64,000 bases of DNA from Pseudomonadota bacterium (GTDB lineage: Bacteria > Desulfobacterota > Desulfovibrionia > Desulfovibrionales > Desulfovibrionaceae). The stretch spans positions 30,003 through 94,002 of the forward strand of contig JAHJLB010000050.1 of NCBI GenBank assembly GCA_018822105.1. The letters are read 5' to 3'. Shown here in pieces: positions 27,067-34,133 of this stretch (positions are counted from its first letter, which is position 1; each line of letters begins with the position of its first letter). The notes below the pieces were generated by a model. The model had not been told where the DNA came from and did no database searches. It worked only from the letters and a program-made list of their open reading frames with translations. Made by a program: the position numbers and the translations under genes.

Positions 27067-27240
27067 GTTGATGTCGCTCCTCGCCGCTAACAAGCGGGCA
27101 CAACAAGAGGAGCGTGGATTGAAACGAACTCGCTTTTGTCCAGGTTCAAGTCGCCAGAAATGGGGTTGCCCCCACCGTCGACCAAGCAGCGAAAAGAGAA
27201 AGGTCTTACCCTCGTGGTGGGCCTTTCCTTTTTTATTTTA
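27067..27240 (+). ncRNA. Putative structured small RNA containing one type I-C-like CRISPR repeat
   Basis: A unit bounded by a promoter (27032-27060) and a terminator. It contains GTCGCTCCTCGC (27073-27084) and GAGGAGCGTGGATTGAAAC (27107-27125), the two halves of a type I-C CRISPR repeat, separated by 22 extra bases. GCTCCTC (27076-27082) pairs with GAGGAGC (27107-27113), enclosing a second hairpin CCGCT-AACA-AGCGG (27084-27097). A further hairpin (TGGGG/CCCCA, about 27161-27174) follows. No cas gene or second clear repeat is present. Either a crRNA-like regulatory RNA or a relic. Confidence 0.4.
27195..27240 (+). terminator. Rho-independent terminator
   Basis: The GAAAGGTC...GGCCTTTC stem (about 27195-27227) with a loop around CTCG is followed by CTTTTTTATTTTA. 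It is the clearest U-tract terminator of the window. Confidence 0.8.
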
Positions 27241-27331
27241 TCAGATACATAAATAGTTCACATGCAATCTCCAGGGCGGACCGCCAGGCGGCCATTGAGT
27301 GCTCGGCAGACGCTGACGGAGGCTGTCCGCT

Positions 27332-27586
27332 GTGCAGGACGGGGCCTGCAAGGCTTTTGAATCCCGGCCCCTGCGCTGCCGCTTACATGACCTGCCCCTG
27401 GCCGAGGCCGGGCGGTTGGAGACAGAGCTTGCACCCGCCTTGGCCAAGACCTCGCGCGAGATCTACCAGGCGCTCACGGGCCAGTTCCTGCCCGAGGACT
27501 TCCCGCGCTTCAGCGTGGCCGACGCGGTGTCCGGCCGCTATGTGCAGGTCTTCTTCAACTGGCAGAAGGCCCGAACTCAACCCTGA
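27332..27586 (+). pseudogene. 5'-truncated YkgJ-type cysteine-cluster protein
   Basis: An open frame of 84 codons from GTG 27332; the same frame has a stop at 27314-27316. DGACKAFESRPLRCRLHDLP matches the second half of the Fe/Zn-chelating YkgJ-type cluster (GxCxIYExRPxxCR), but the N-terminal CxxCxxCC part is missing, so metal binding would be incomplete. The C-terminal helical part (LPEDFPRFSVADAV) is intact. A GGAGG is present 9 bases before the GTG, so a short product could still be made. Most likely a gene whose 5' end was lost at the element scar upstream. Confidence 0.5.
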
Positions 27587-27610
27587 CCAGGCCCTGATAC
27601 GGCAACGCGA

Positions 27611-28378
27611 TCAAGGCACCCGCACCAGCCGCAGCCCCGTGCTCGCGGCCTTGCACCGGTCGGACATGTAGCAGCGGAACGAGCAGCGCGCGCAAGACAC
27701 AACGCCGCCCCAATACCCGCCGCGCGCCACGCGGCCCCAGCCTGCGGTGTGCAGGGGGTTGTTCCGGGCGTGGTGGGCGTAGGCCGTCTTCTCGTACATG
27801 TCCTCGGTCCACTGGAACACGTTGCCGCTCATGTCGTAGAGGCCAAGCCCGTTGGGAGTCTTCTGGCCCACGGGATGCGGCACGCCCCCGCTGTTTTCGG
27901 CATACCAGCCCAGGGAATCCAGCTTGGCCCCGCCAGCGAACATTTCGGCCTTGCCTCCGCTGCGGCAGGCATACTCCCATTCGGCCTCCGTGGGCAGGCG
28001 GAAGCGCATTCCATCCTTGCCCTGGACGTTCAGCCGGGTCACAAAGGCCTTGGCCTCCTGCCAGGTCACGGAGTCCACCGGATAGTCATCGCCCTTGGGA
28101 GAAGTGGATGGGTTGGCGCCCATGACCTGGACCCACTGCTTCTGGGTCACGGTGAACCTGCCCAGCCAGAAGCCGTCCAGGCAGACCTCATGCACGGGCT
28201 TTTCCTCGGACTCCCGATCGCCAAAGGTGTCGCCCATCTGGAAGCAGCCCTTCGGCACCCACACGAATTCCATTCCTGTGACGGGATCCTTCCACTCCCT
28301 GCCGGGGGTGCTCGCCAGGGCGAGGCTGCACAGTGCCAGCGTCGCCACGACACATAGGGAAACAGCTCCTGACCTCAT
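27611..28378 (-). CDS. Exported SUMF1/FGE-sulfatase-domain protein
   Basis: A 255-aa protein with a signal peptide (AVSLCVVATLALCSLALA) and a formylglycine-generating-enzyme fold: GMEFVWVPKGCFQMGD, VTQKQWVQVMG, RLPTEAEWEYACR, GLYDMSGNVFQWTEDMY and a C-terminal GLRLVRVP. The fold is shared by sulfatase-activating enzymes and many non-enzymatic binders. The region that carries the catalytic Cys pair in true FGE reads VSCARCSFRCYMSDRC, richer in Cys and not the exact motif, so the activity is unknown. The start at 28378 follows GGAGG at 8-9 bases. No sulfatase is nearby. Confidence 0.8.
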   Translation of the reverse strand: MRSGAVSLCVVATLALCSLALASTPGREWKDPVTGMEFVWVPKGCFQMGDTFGDRESEEKPVHEVCLDGFWLGRFTVTQKQWVQVMGANPSTSPKGDDYPVDSVTWQEAKAFVTRLNVQGKDGMRFRLPTEAEWEYACRSGGKAEMFAGGAKLDSLGWYAENSGGVPHPVGQKTPNGLGLYDMSGNVFQWTEDMYEKTAYAHHARNNPLHTAGWGRVARGGYWGGVVSCARCSFRCYMSDRCKAASTGLRLVRVP

Positions 28379-28516
28379 GTGATTTCCCTCCTGCCAGTTG
28401 TGCTGCGTAAGCATTCTCCGCAAATGTTGCCGCGAGCCTTTTTACGGTCATTGCAAGATGGCGGCGGCGGAGTATTCTTTCCATACCCCTCTTATTCGCC
28501 TGCGCGCAAGCCAGAC

Positions 28517-29836
28517 TCACAGCTCCCCGTCAGGGTTGATGCCAAAGGCCTCCCACTGGGCGCTGGCCGATTCCGCCATCTGCGTGGCCTCGTCGTCAGT
28601 CTGGGGCTCGATGATGAGCGCCTCGGCCACCACCTGCCAGAGGTACTTCACCTCATACTTGAGATCCTTGTAGTACTTGGGCAGCCGCTTCATGATCTGG
28701 TCGCGGCAGTTGGAGCAGCCGACCACCACCACGTCCGCGCCGCAGCGCCGGATCTGGTCCGCCTTGTAGCGGCCATGGAAGGCTGACTGCTTCTCAAACG
28801 GCATGGGCCAGTTGCCGCCGCCCGCGCCGCAGCAGTAGTTGGCCTCCCGGGTGGGAGTCATCTCCACGAAATCGTCCACGCATTGCGAGAGGATGAAACG
28901 CGGCTCGTCGAAAAAGGCCTGCCCGTAGTGCTTCAGGAGTTCGCGGCCATGCTTACAGGAGTCGTGCCAGGTGAAGCGCTTGCCCGCGTGCACGCTCTTG
29001 TCCAGCCGGATGCGGCCCTGCTGGATGATCTCCTGGAGGTATTCGTACAGGTAGATGAAGTTGACGCGGTTCTCCTTGTTCAGCTCGATGCAGGACTTCA
29101 TGCCCGTGCGGCAGCCATAGGACCCGCCGCCGCAGTCCGGCATGATCATGCGCTTGATGCCATGAGCCTTGACGTACTCGATCTTGCGCTCGGCCAGGGC
29201 GCGGATGCCCTCGTAGTTGCCGGTGAACAGGGCCCAGTCCACGGCCTCCCAGCCCTCGGAGGGAACGGTCCAGTTCTCATGCGCGGCGTAGAAGATCTTC
29301 CACCACCAGAACTGGTCCTCAAAGTCGCCGAAGACCTCCTTGGAGTTGGGGAAGAACAGGATGTCGGCGCCCTGGCGGTCCACGGGCACGAAGAAGCCGG
29401 GGCAGTCCTCGCCGGCCAGCTGCTGGCCCAGCTCGGCCATGCCTTGCAGGTAGTCGTCGCGGGAGATGGCCAGGTTGTTGCCGCTGTTCAGGTTGTTCAG
29501 GAAGCCCTTGTGCAGGGTGCCGGGGATCTGGTCGCGGGGGCGCAGGTGCTTCATGTGCAGCATGACCGGCACGATGTCGATGCCCATGGGGCAGGCGTAT
29601 GAGCAGCGCCCGCAACCGGCGCAGAGCCAGGGGAAGTTGGAGTTCATCACCTCGGCCACCGTGCCGTAGGCCAGCCTGCGCAGGACCTTGCGGATGTTCC
29701 AGCCCTCGTTGTCCGGGGCATTGGTGGTGGGGCAGCCGCTGCTGCACGCCCCGCAGGCCACGCAGGCGCTGAAGTCAAACGTGGCAAGGTGCAGGCGGAT
29801 CTATTCCGGCAGGGAAGCGGGGACGACGGCGTTCAT
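28517..29836 (-). CDS. HdrD/TmcB-like CCG-domain iron-sulfur protein with in-frame amber codon
   Basis: A 439-codon gene. The start ATG (29836) has GGAGGG 7 bases upstream and reads MNAVVPASLPE, then TAG (29801-29803), then continues in frame with IRLHLATFDFSACVACGAC, the first ferredoxin motif. A start after the TAG at GTG or ATG (29761) would lose the first cluster Cys, so the amber codon is either a CAG-to-TAG mutation, a sequence error or is read through. The rest is intact: CAGCGRCSYACPMG, the CCG domains PDCGGGSYGC and SCKHGRELL, NYCCGAGGG and VGCSNCRDQ. The family catalyses disulfide reduction or electron transfer with a noncubane [4Fe-4S] cluster. It is the last gene of the Hdr operon. 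Confidence 0.75.
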
Positions 29837-29920
29837 GGAGAAACCCTCCGTGTGCGGATGGACGTTTCGAAGTGGCCCGGCCCCTCTCTTGACGGGGAAC
29901 CGGGCGCACTCCGATATGCG

Positions 29921-31216
29921 TCACAGCCCCACGCTGGCCAGGTCTTCGCCCAGATAACTGCGCTCGTTCTCGCCGAGGCAGCCCATGGACAGGCAGATCA
30001 GGGTCCACAAATGGACCACCGGAAAGTGCTTCCCGGAGTGTTCCGAGAGGTCATGAATCTGTGAATGGCAGTTGTGGCAGGGCGCGATGCAGTAGTCTGC
30101 GCCGGTTTCCACAATCTGCCGCAACTTGCGATCTCCGTAGGCGCGTCGCTCCTCGGTGTAGCCCGACTGGAGGTAGCCCCCGCCCCCGCCGCAACAGTAG
30201 TTGTTAGACTTGTTGGGATACATCTCGATGAAGTGCTCTTCGCCCACCACGGACTTGACCACGAAGCGCAGATCCTCGGCCACGGGGTCGCCATAAGTTT
30301 TGCGCACCAACTGGCAGGGGTCCTGAACCGTGAAGGTCACGCCCAACTCCCGGTTCCAGTCGGAGCTGACCTTGAGCCTGCCTTCGCGTATCCAGCGTGC
30401 GTACAGGCGGATAATGCTTTCGATCTCGAACTTGGGAGTGATCTTGAACTTTTGCAATCCGGCCCGGACTGCGTACATCTCGTGGCCTCACTCGGTGTTC
30501 AGCCAGTATCGGCACCCCAGGTCCTCCACGGCCTTGACCTTGTTGCGCACGATGGTTTCCCAGGCTGCATCGTCGGCCAGAAACATGCAGTAGTTCTCCG
30601 CAGCCCAGCCAATGGTGCCGTAAGTCCAGTCGCAGCCCACCGTGTGCAGGATCTTCCACAGCGGAACCATCTCGTCGGGCTCGGTCACGGGCTCGCGGGA
30701 ATTCTGGTTCAGGAAGTATTCGGCACCCGGCCTGTTGAAGGAGACCTGCATGTCCTCCCACGCCGGCTGGGCTTCCTTGACCTCTTCAAGGATATCCCCA
30801 GCCACGAACACGAAGTCCTCGCTACGGGCACCCATGGCTGAGTTGCTTTCGTTTTTCAGGGCCTGGTCGCAGGAGCCGAGGATGCCCTTGGGCCTGTCCT
30901 CCCGTGGCCAGGCAGCGCGGGCCTCGTAAATCAGCCGGGGGATGTCTATGGCCATGGGGCAGGCGTAAACGCAGCGTTGGCACATGGTGCACATCCAGAC
31001 CCAGGGGCTGGAGAGCACCATTTCGTCCTGCCCCAGGGCGCACAGCCGCAGGAACTTGCGCGGGTCCATATCGTGCAGCCCGCTGGCAGGGCAGCCGGAA
31101 GCGCACAGGCCGCATGTCAGACACATGGAGAGGTGCCCGCCTTCGGGGAGCATGTCCATCACCTTGGACAGGAACACGCTTTGCTTGGGCAGGATCACGG
31201 TTGCCGCTTCGCCCAT
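29921..31216 (-). CDS. Selenocysteine-containing HdrD/TmcB-like CCG-domain protein
   Basis: A 431-aa protein when the TGA at 30488-30490 is read as selenocysteine 243. N-terminal ferredoxin pair: CLTCGLCASGCP and CTMCQRCVYACPM. First CCG region: GCRYWLNTE-U-GHEMYAVRAG; second: DPCQLVRKTYG, NNYCCGGGGGY, APCHNCHSQ. The paralogue TmcB (50511-51830) reads MGECGHAFRS at the same place, so TGA replaces a conserved Cys ligand. Both sides are fully conserved and in frame, and a SECIS-like hairpin follows at 30454-30472. Likely a subunit that exchanges electrons with disulfides or the membrane chain. ATG 31216 has GGAGG. It lies between a REC gene and the amber-containing paralogue. Confidence 0.85.
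30454..30472 (-). promoter_or_regulatory. SECIS-like hairpin in the HdrD-like gene
   Basis: The eight-pair stem GCAGTCCG/CGGATTGC (one G-U pair) with loop GGC begins 15 bases after the TGA. It has the same triloop and almost the same distance as the hairpin in fdhA. Confidence 0.65.
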
Positions 31217-31267
31217 GGGGCACCTCCTTGGTTGGTATGGTTGCGGGCCTTCAGGAGCGCGCTCCAG

Positions 31268-31663
31268 CTAGCCGCCGGCGCGCTCCTCCTCCAGCTTCTT
31301 TTTGTGGGCTCTGTCGATCAGCTCCAGGATCTTTTCTGTCTTGCAGGGCTTGAGAATGTAGTCAAAGGCCCCGAGGCGGATAAGCTCTGCGGCATCATCG
31401 GCCGAGGCATGACCGGTGACCACGATGACCTTGGCCTTGACCCCGGCCGCGCGCAGGCGCTCCAGGGTGGCCGTGCCGGTGAACCCCGGCATCCGCATGT
31501 CCAGAAGCACGACATCATAAGCCATTCTCTGGAGTTCATCCAAGGCCTCTTCGCCGCTGTAAACCGTATGGGCGAAAAGGCCGTTCAACCCCAGAAGCTT
31601 GGCCAGATTGTCGGCGTAGCGCTTCTCGTCGTCCACCACCAAAACCCTGGTCAGCTCGGACAT
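31268..31663 (-). CDS. Single-domain response regulator (CheY-like)
   Basis: A 131-aa receiver only: acidic pair VVDDEK, phospho-acceptor Asp in VVLLDMRMPGFTG, Thr switch VVTGHA and Lys in LKPCKT. The short charged C-terminus (HKKKLEEERAGG) has no output domain. It lies inside the Hdr operon between Usp and the selenoprotein, 4 bases after the Usp stop. The hybrid kinase at 41684 is a possible partner. Role inferred: post-translational control or phosphate sink. Confidence 0.85.
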   Translation of the reverse strand: MSELTRVLVVDDEKRYADNLAKLLGLNGLFAHTVYSGEEALDELQRMAYDVVLLDMRMPGFTGTATLERLRAAGVKAKVIVVTGHASADDAAELIRLGAFDYILKPCKTEKILELIDRAHKKKLEEERAGG

Positions 31664-31667
31664 GGCC

Positions 31668-32630
31668 TCACCCTCCGGCTCCGGCGGCGGCCTTGTGCTG
31701 CGTCTCGACGGCCTCGCCGGTCTGGTCGTACATCAGCCCGCAGCGCAGATCGAAGTGCCGGTTCACGCTGATGGTCGGGCAGGGGGAGTTCAGCGCCACC
31801 TGGACCACGGTGGAGCCCAGGAAGGCCTTTTCCGGGTCCCGCTCCCGGGTGTGGTGGGCCACGAGGATGAGATTGGCCTCGCGCATCCTGGCGAGCTTCA
31901 AGATCTCCATGGCCGGCATTCCTTCCCAGGCCTCAAAGGTGCTGTTCTTGATGCCGCGGAGCTTGTCGCCGTAGCGTTCCTCCAGCCGTGCCTTGCTCTC
32001 GGCGATGGAGCGCTTGACCTCGTCGTGCCCCAGGGACACGCGCCCGGTTTCGCCGCTCAAGTCTACGCAGTGGAACACCGTGAGCCCGGCCTTGTAGTGC
32101 CGGGCGATCTGGCCGCCGTAGTGCACCGCGCAGTCCGCCTGGTCGGAGAAGTCCGTGGCCGCCACGATGTTCAGGAAGTTGTGCTCGCCGTAGGGCGTTG
32201 ACTTGGCCACGATCATCACCGGGCAAGCGGCCTTCTGGCTGACCTGCTCCAGCGTGCTGCCGGTCATGCCCCACATGCGTGAGCGCTGTTCCGAATACTC
32301 CTTGGTATGCGGGCCCATGACCACGAGGTCAGCATTCATCTTGCGGGCGATGCGCAGAACCTCAACATGGGGCACGCCGGGCACCACCTTGACCTCGTAG
32401 TTGTCGAGGCCCCGGAGCTTTTCCTTGTAATACTCCTCCACCGAGGCCTTGATCTTGGCGACCTCCCCTGAGGACTCCAGGAATTCCATGTCGCCCCAGC
32501 CCTGGGCCAGGCCGCAGACATGCACGATCACCAGACGGGACTCGAAGCGTTGCGCGAAGTGGAAGGCCGCCTCGGCAGCGCAGTCGCATAATTCAGACGG
32601 TGTGATGGCGAGAAGAATGTCCTTGAACAT
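31668..32630 (-). CDS. Tandem universal stress protein
   Basis: A 320-aa protein with two UspA domains (about 1-150 and 152-295). The first begins FKDILLAITPSE; the second has LNIVAATDFSDQAD and ends LGSTVVQVALNSPCPTISV, near the usual nucleotide-binding GS(T/V) loop. A short tail follows. Usp domains bind ATP or partners and respond to stress or redox state. It is embedded in the Hdr operon, 33 bases after hdrB. Confidence 0.88.
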   Translation of the reverse strand: MFKDILLAITPSELCDCAAEAAFHFAQRFESRLVIVHVCGLAQGWGDMEFLESSGEVAKIKASVEEYYKEKLRGLDNYEVKVVPGVPHVEVLRIARKMNADLVVMGPHTKEYSEQRSRMWGMTGSTLEQVSQKAACPVMIVAKSTPYGEHNFLNIVAATDFSDQADCAVHYGGQIARHYKAGLTVFHCVDLSGETGRVSLGHDEVKRSIAESKARLEERYGDKLRGIKNSTFEAWEGMPAMEILKLARMREANLILVAHHTRERDPEKAFLGSTVVQVALNSPCPTISVNRHFDLRCGLMYDQTGEAVETQHKAAAGAGG

Positions 32631-32663
32631 GTGCCTACCCTCCGGTTGAGGTTTGCTTGCCCA

Positions 32664-33539
32664 TCAAATCCTGGCGGCCTCGCAGGCGCGGAGTTTGCTT
32701 TTGAGCGCGTCCGTGACCGCCAGATTCTTGTCCAAAAGCGTTTGCCCGTCCGAGAGCCCGAAGGCCAGCCCCAGGAGCTGAGGTAGGTACAGTACGGAGA
32801 TGGTGTTCGCGTGGTGCGCCTGGCTCTGGTACGCCTCCAGGTTCATCTGGCACATGGGGCAGACCGTGACGATGACGTCAGCTCCGGCCGCCGCCTCCAG
32901 GATGGCGGCCACGGAGACCAGGGCCACGTCGCGCCTTGTGGCCATGAGCGAGGCCCCGCAGCAACGGCCGCCCATGTCCCAGCCGAGAACCGTGGCGCCC
33001 AGGGCGCTGATGAGCGCGTCCATGGACCGGGGGTGCTCGGGGTCGTCGAACAGGGCGAAGGGGCGCAGGGCCTGGCAGCCATAATACGGGGCCACTACCA
33101 GCCCTTCCAGGCGGTGGCTGACCTGAGCCGCAACGGCCTCTGGCCCGATGTCCTTGGCCAGGACGTCCAGCAGGTGCCGGACCCGGATCTTGCCGGCATA
33201 GCTCAGGCCCTCGGCCCCCAGGGCCTCGTTGATCCGGCCAGGCAGGGTGCGGTCTGCGGCGCATTCCCGCGACACCCGCAGGTGGTTCAGGTAACAGGCG
33301 CTGCACGGCACGAGCATGTCCAGGCCTGCGGCATCGCGCTCGGCCAGGGCCAGATTGCGGGCGGGCAGGGCCAGGGTCAGCAGGCGGCTCACGGGTTCGA
33401 CCGCGCTGGCGCCGCAACAGGTCCAGTCCGCGATTTCAGAGAGTTCCACGCCGAGCCGGTTCAGCACCCTGCGGGTGGAGATGTCGTATTCCTCGGCGCT
33501 GGCCTCAAGAGAACAGCCCGGGTAGTATGCGTACCTCAT
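32664..33539 (-). CDS. hdrB: Heterodisulfide reductase subunit B-like
   Basis: A 291-aa protein with two CCG domains, the noncubane-cluster site of disulfide reduction. First: YPGCSLEAS, TCCGAS, VPCSACYLN. Second: PYYGCQALRP, GGRCCGAS, TVCPMCQMN. HdrB with HdrC and HdrA forms the cytoplasmic electron-bifurcating core; the natural disulfide in sulfate reducers is unknown (DsrC is a candidate). Its ATG (33539) overlaps the hdrC stop by 4 bases. Confidence 0.92.
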   Translation of the reverse strand: MRYAYYPGCSLEASAEEYDISTRRVLNRLGVELSEIADWTCCGASAVEPVSRLLTLALPARNLALAERDAAGLDMLVPCSACYLNHLRVSRECAADRTLPGRINEALGAEGLSYAGKIRVRHLLDVLAKDIGPEAVAAQVSHRLEGLVVAPYYGCQALRPFALFDDPEHPRSMDALISALGATVLGWDMGGRCCGASLMATRRDVALVSVAAILEAAAGADVIVTVCPMCQMNLEAYQSQAHHANTISVLYLPQLLGLAFGLSDGQTLLDKNLAVTDALKSKLRACEAARI

Positions 33540-34117
33540 GATGCCCCCTCCATGCTCCGGACCTTGGCGAACAGCGGACCCAGTCTGCCGCGCTGGGCGC
33601 TGCCGCCCAGGTGCAGCTTGCCCTTGCCGAGAAGCTTCAGGCCCAGCGGCGTGTATTCCAGGGGCAGGAGCGGGTCGCGCATGGCCAGGAAGTAATGGCA
33701 CATGAAGCCCATCTCCTGCACCCGCCCGTTCTGCTCCACATTGCGCATGAACTCTTGGTAGAACAGCGCCTTCTTCCTGTTGGCATGATCGCCTTCGGCC
33801 CCTGCCAAGCGCTTGAGCGCGGCCATAGCCGCCGTCAGGGGCAGGCCTCTGGGGCAGCGCAGGGTGCATGAATAGCAGGAAGAACAGAGCCAGAAGGTGC
33901 GGCTTTCCAGCACCTCCTGCTGTAGACCGAAGAGCAGCAGCCGCCACATCTGGCGCGGGGCGAGGTCCATGGCGAAGGCGTTGGGGCAGGAGGCCGTGCA
34001 GGTGCCGCACTGCATGCAGGCGCGGACCATGCCCTGGATGGCGGCCAGGCCCCCGTCCACGGCATGCTGGTGCGTTTCAGGGGTGAAGGAGATGAGCGGA
34101 TGCGTGTTCTTCTTCAT
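33536..34117 (-). CDS. hdrC: Heterodisulfide reductase subunit C-like
   Basis: A 193-aa protein with two [4Fe-4S] motifs, CMQCGTCTASCPNAF and CSSCYSCTLRCPRG, typical of HdrC, which links HdrA to HdrB. The start ATG has GAGGAG about 6 bases upstream. It is coupled to hdrB by a 4-base overlap and lies 16 bases after the large HdrA gene. Confidence 0.92.
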   Translation of the reverse strand: MKKNTHPLISFTPETHQHAVDGGLAAIQGMVRACMQCGTCTASCPNAFAMDLAPRQMWRLLLFGLQQEVLESRTFWLCSSCYSCTLRCPRGLPLTAAMAALKRLAGAEGDHANRKKALFYQEFMRNVEQNGRVQEMGFMCHYFLAMRDPLLPLEYTPLGLKLLGKGKLHLGGSAQRGRLGPLFAKVRSMEGAS

Positions 34118-34133
34118 GGCAGTCTCCTCACTT

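Larger units (their letters stand above)
26350..27331. other. Gene-poor stretch with hairpins and an AT-richer segment
   Basis: No convincing protein gene is seen here. From left to right it holds a 22-bp perfect inverted repeat (26425-26473) with imperfect outer arms, a segment of clearly lower GC (about 26515-26740) with a 9-bp direct repeat CGGGACACG spaced by TA, a GC-rich hairpin at 26760-26784, and the promoter/CRISPR-repeat-like/terminator unit at 27032-27240. The base composition and debris suggest the scar of a mobile element, but no integrase or att duplication was identified. Confidence 0.45.

Noticed and set aside
27140..27170. A tRNA or tmRNA (because of GGTTCAAGTC resembling a T-loop)
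   Set aside because: No acceptor stem, anticodon arm or CCA end can be formed around it.
27073..27180. A true CRISPR array
   Set aside because: Only one split repeat is visible. The next candidate (about 27166) does not align with it and no cas gene is present.
29801..29803. Pyrrolysine at the amber codon
   Set aside because: The position is in a non-conserved N-terminal tail, not a catalytic site, and no pyl gene is in the window. Mutation, error or suppression is more likely.
29921..31216. Reading the HdrD-like gene as a pseudogene broken by a nonsense mutation
   Set aside because: The stop is TGA at a conserved Cys position, the frame and both halves are intact, and a SECIS-like hairpin follows. 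Sec is the simpler reading.
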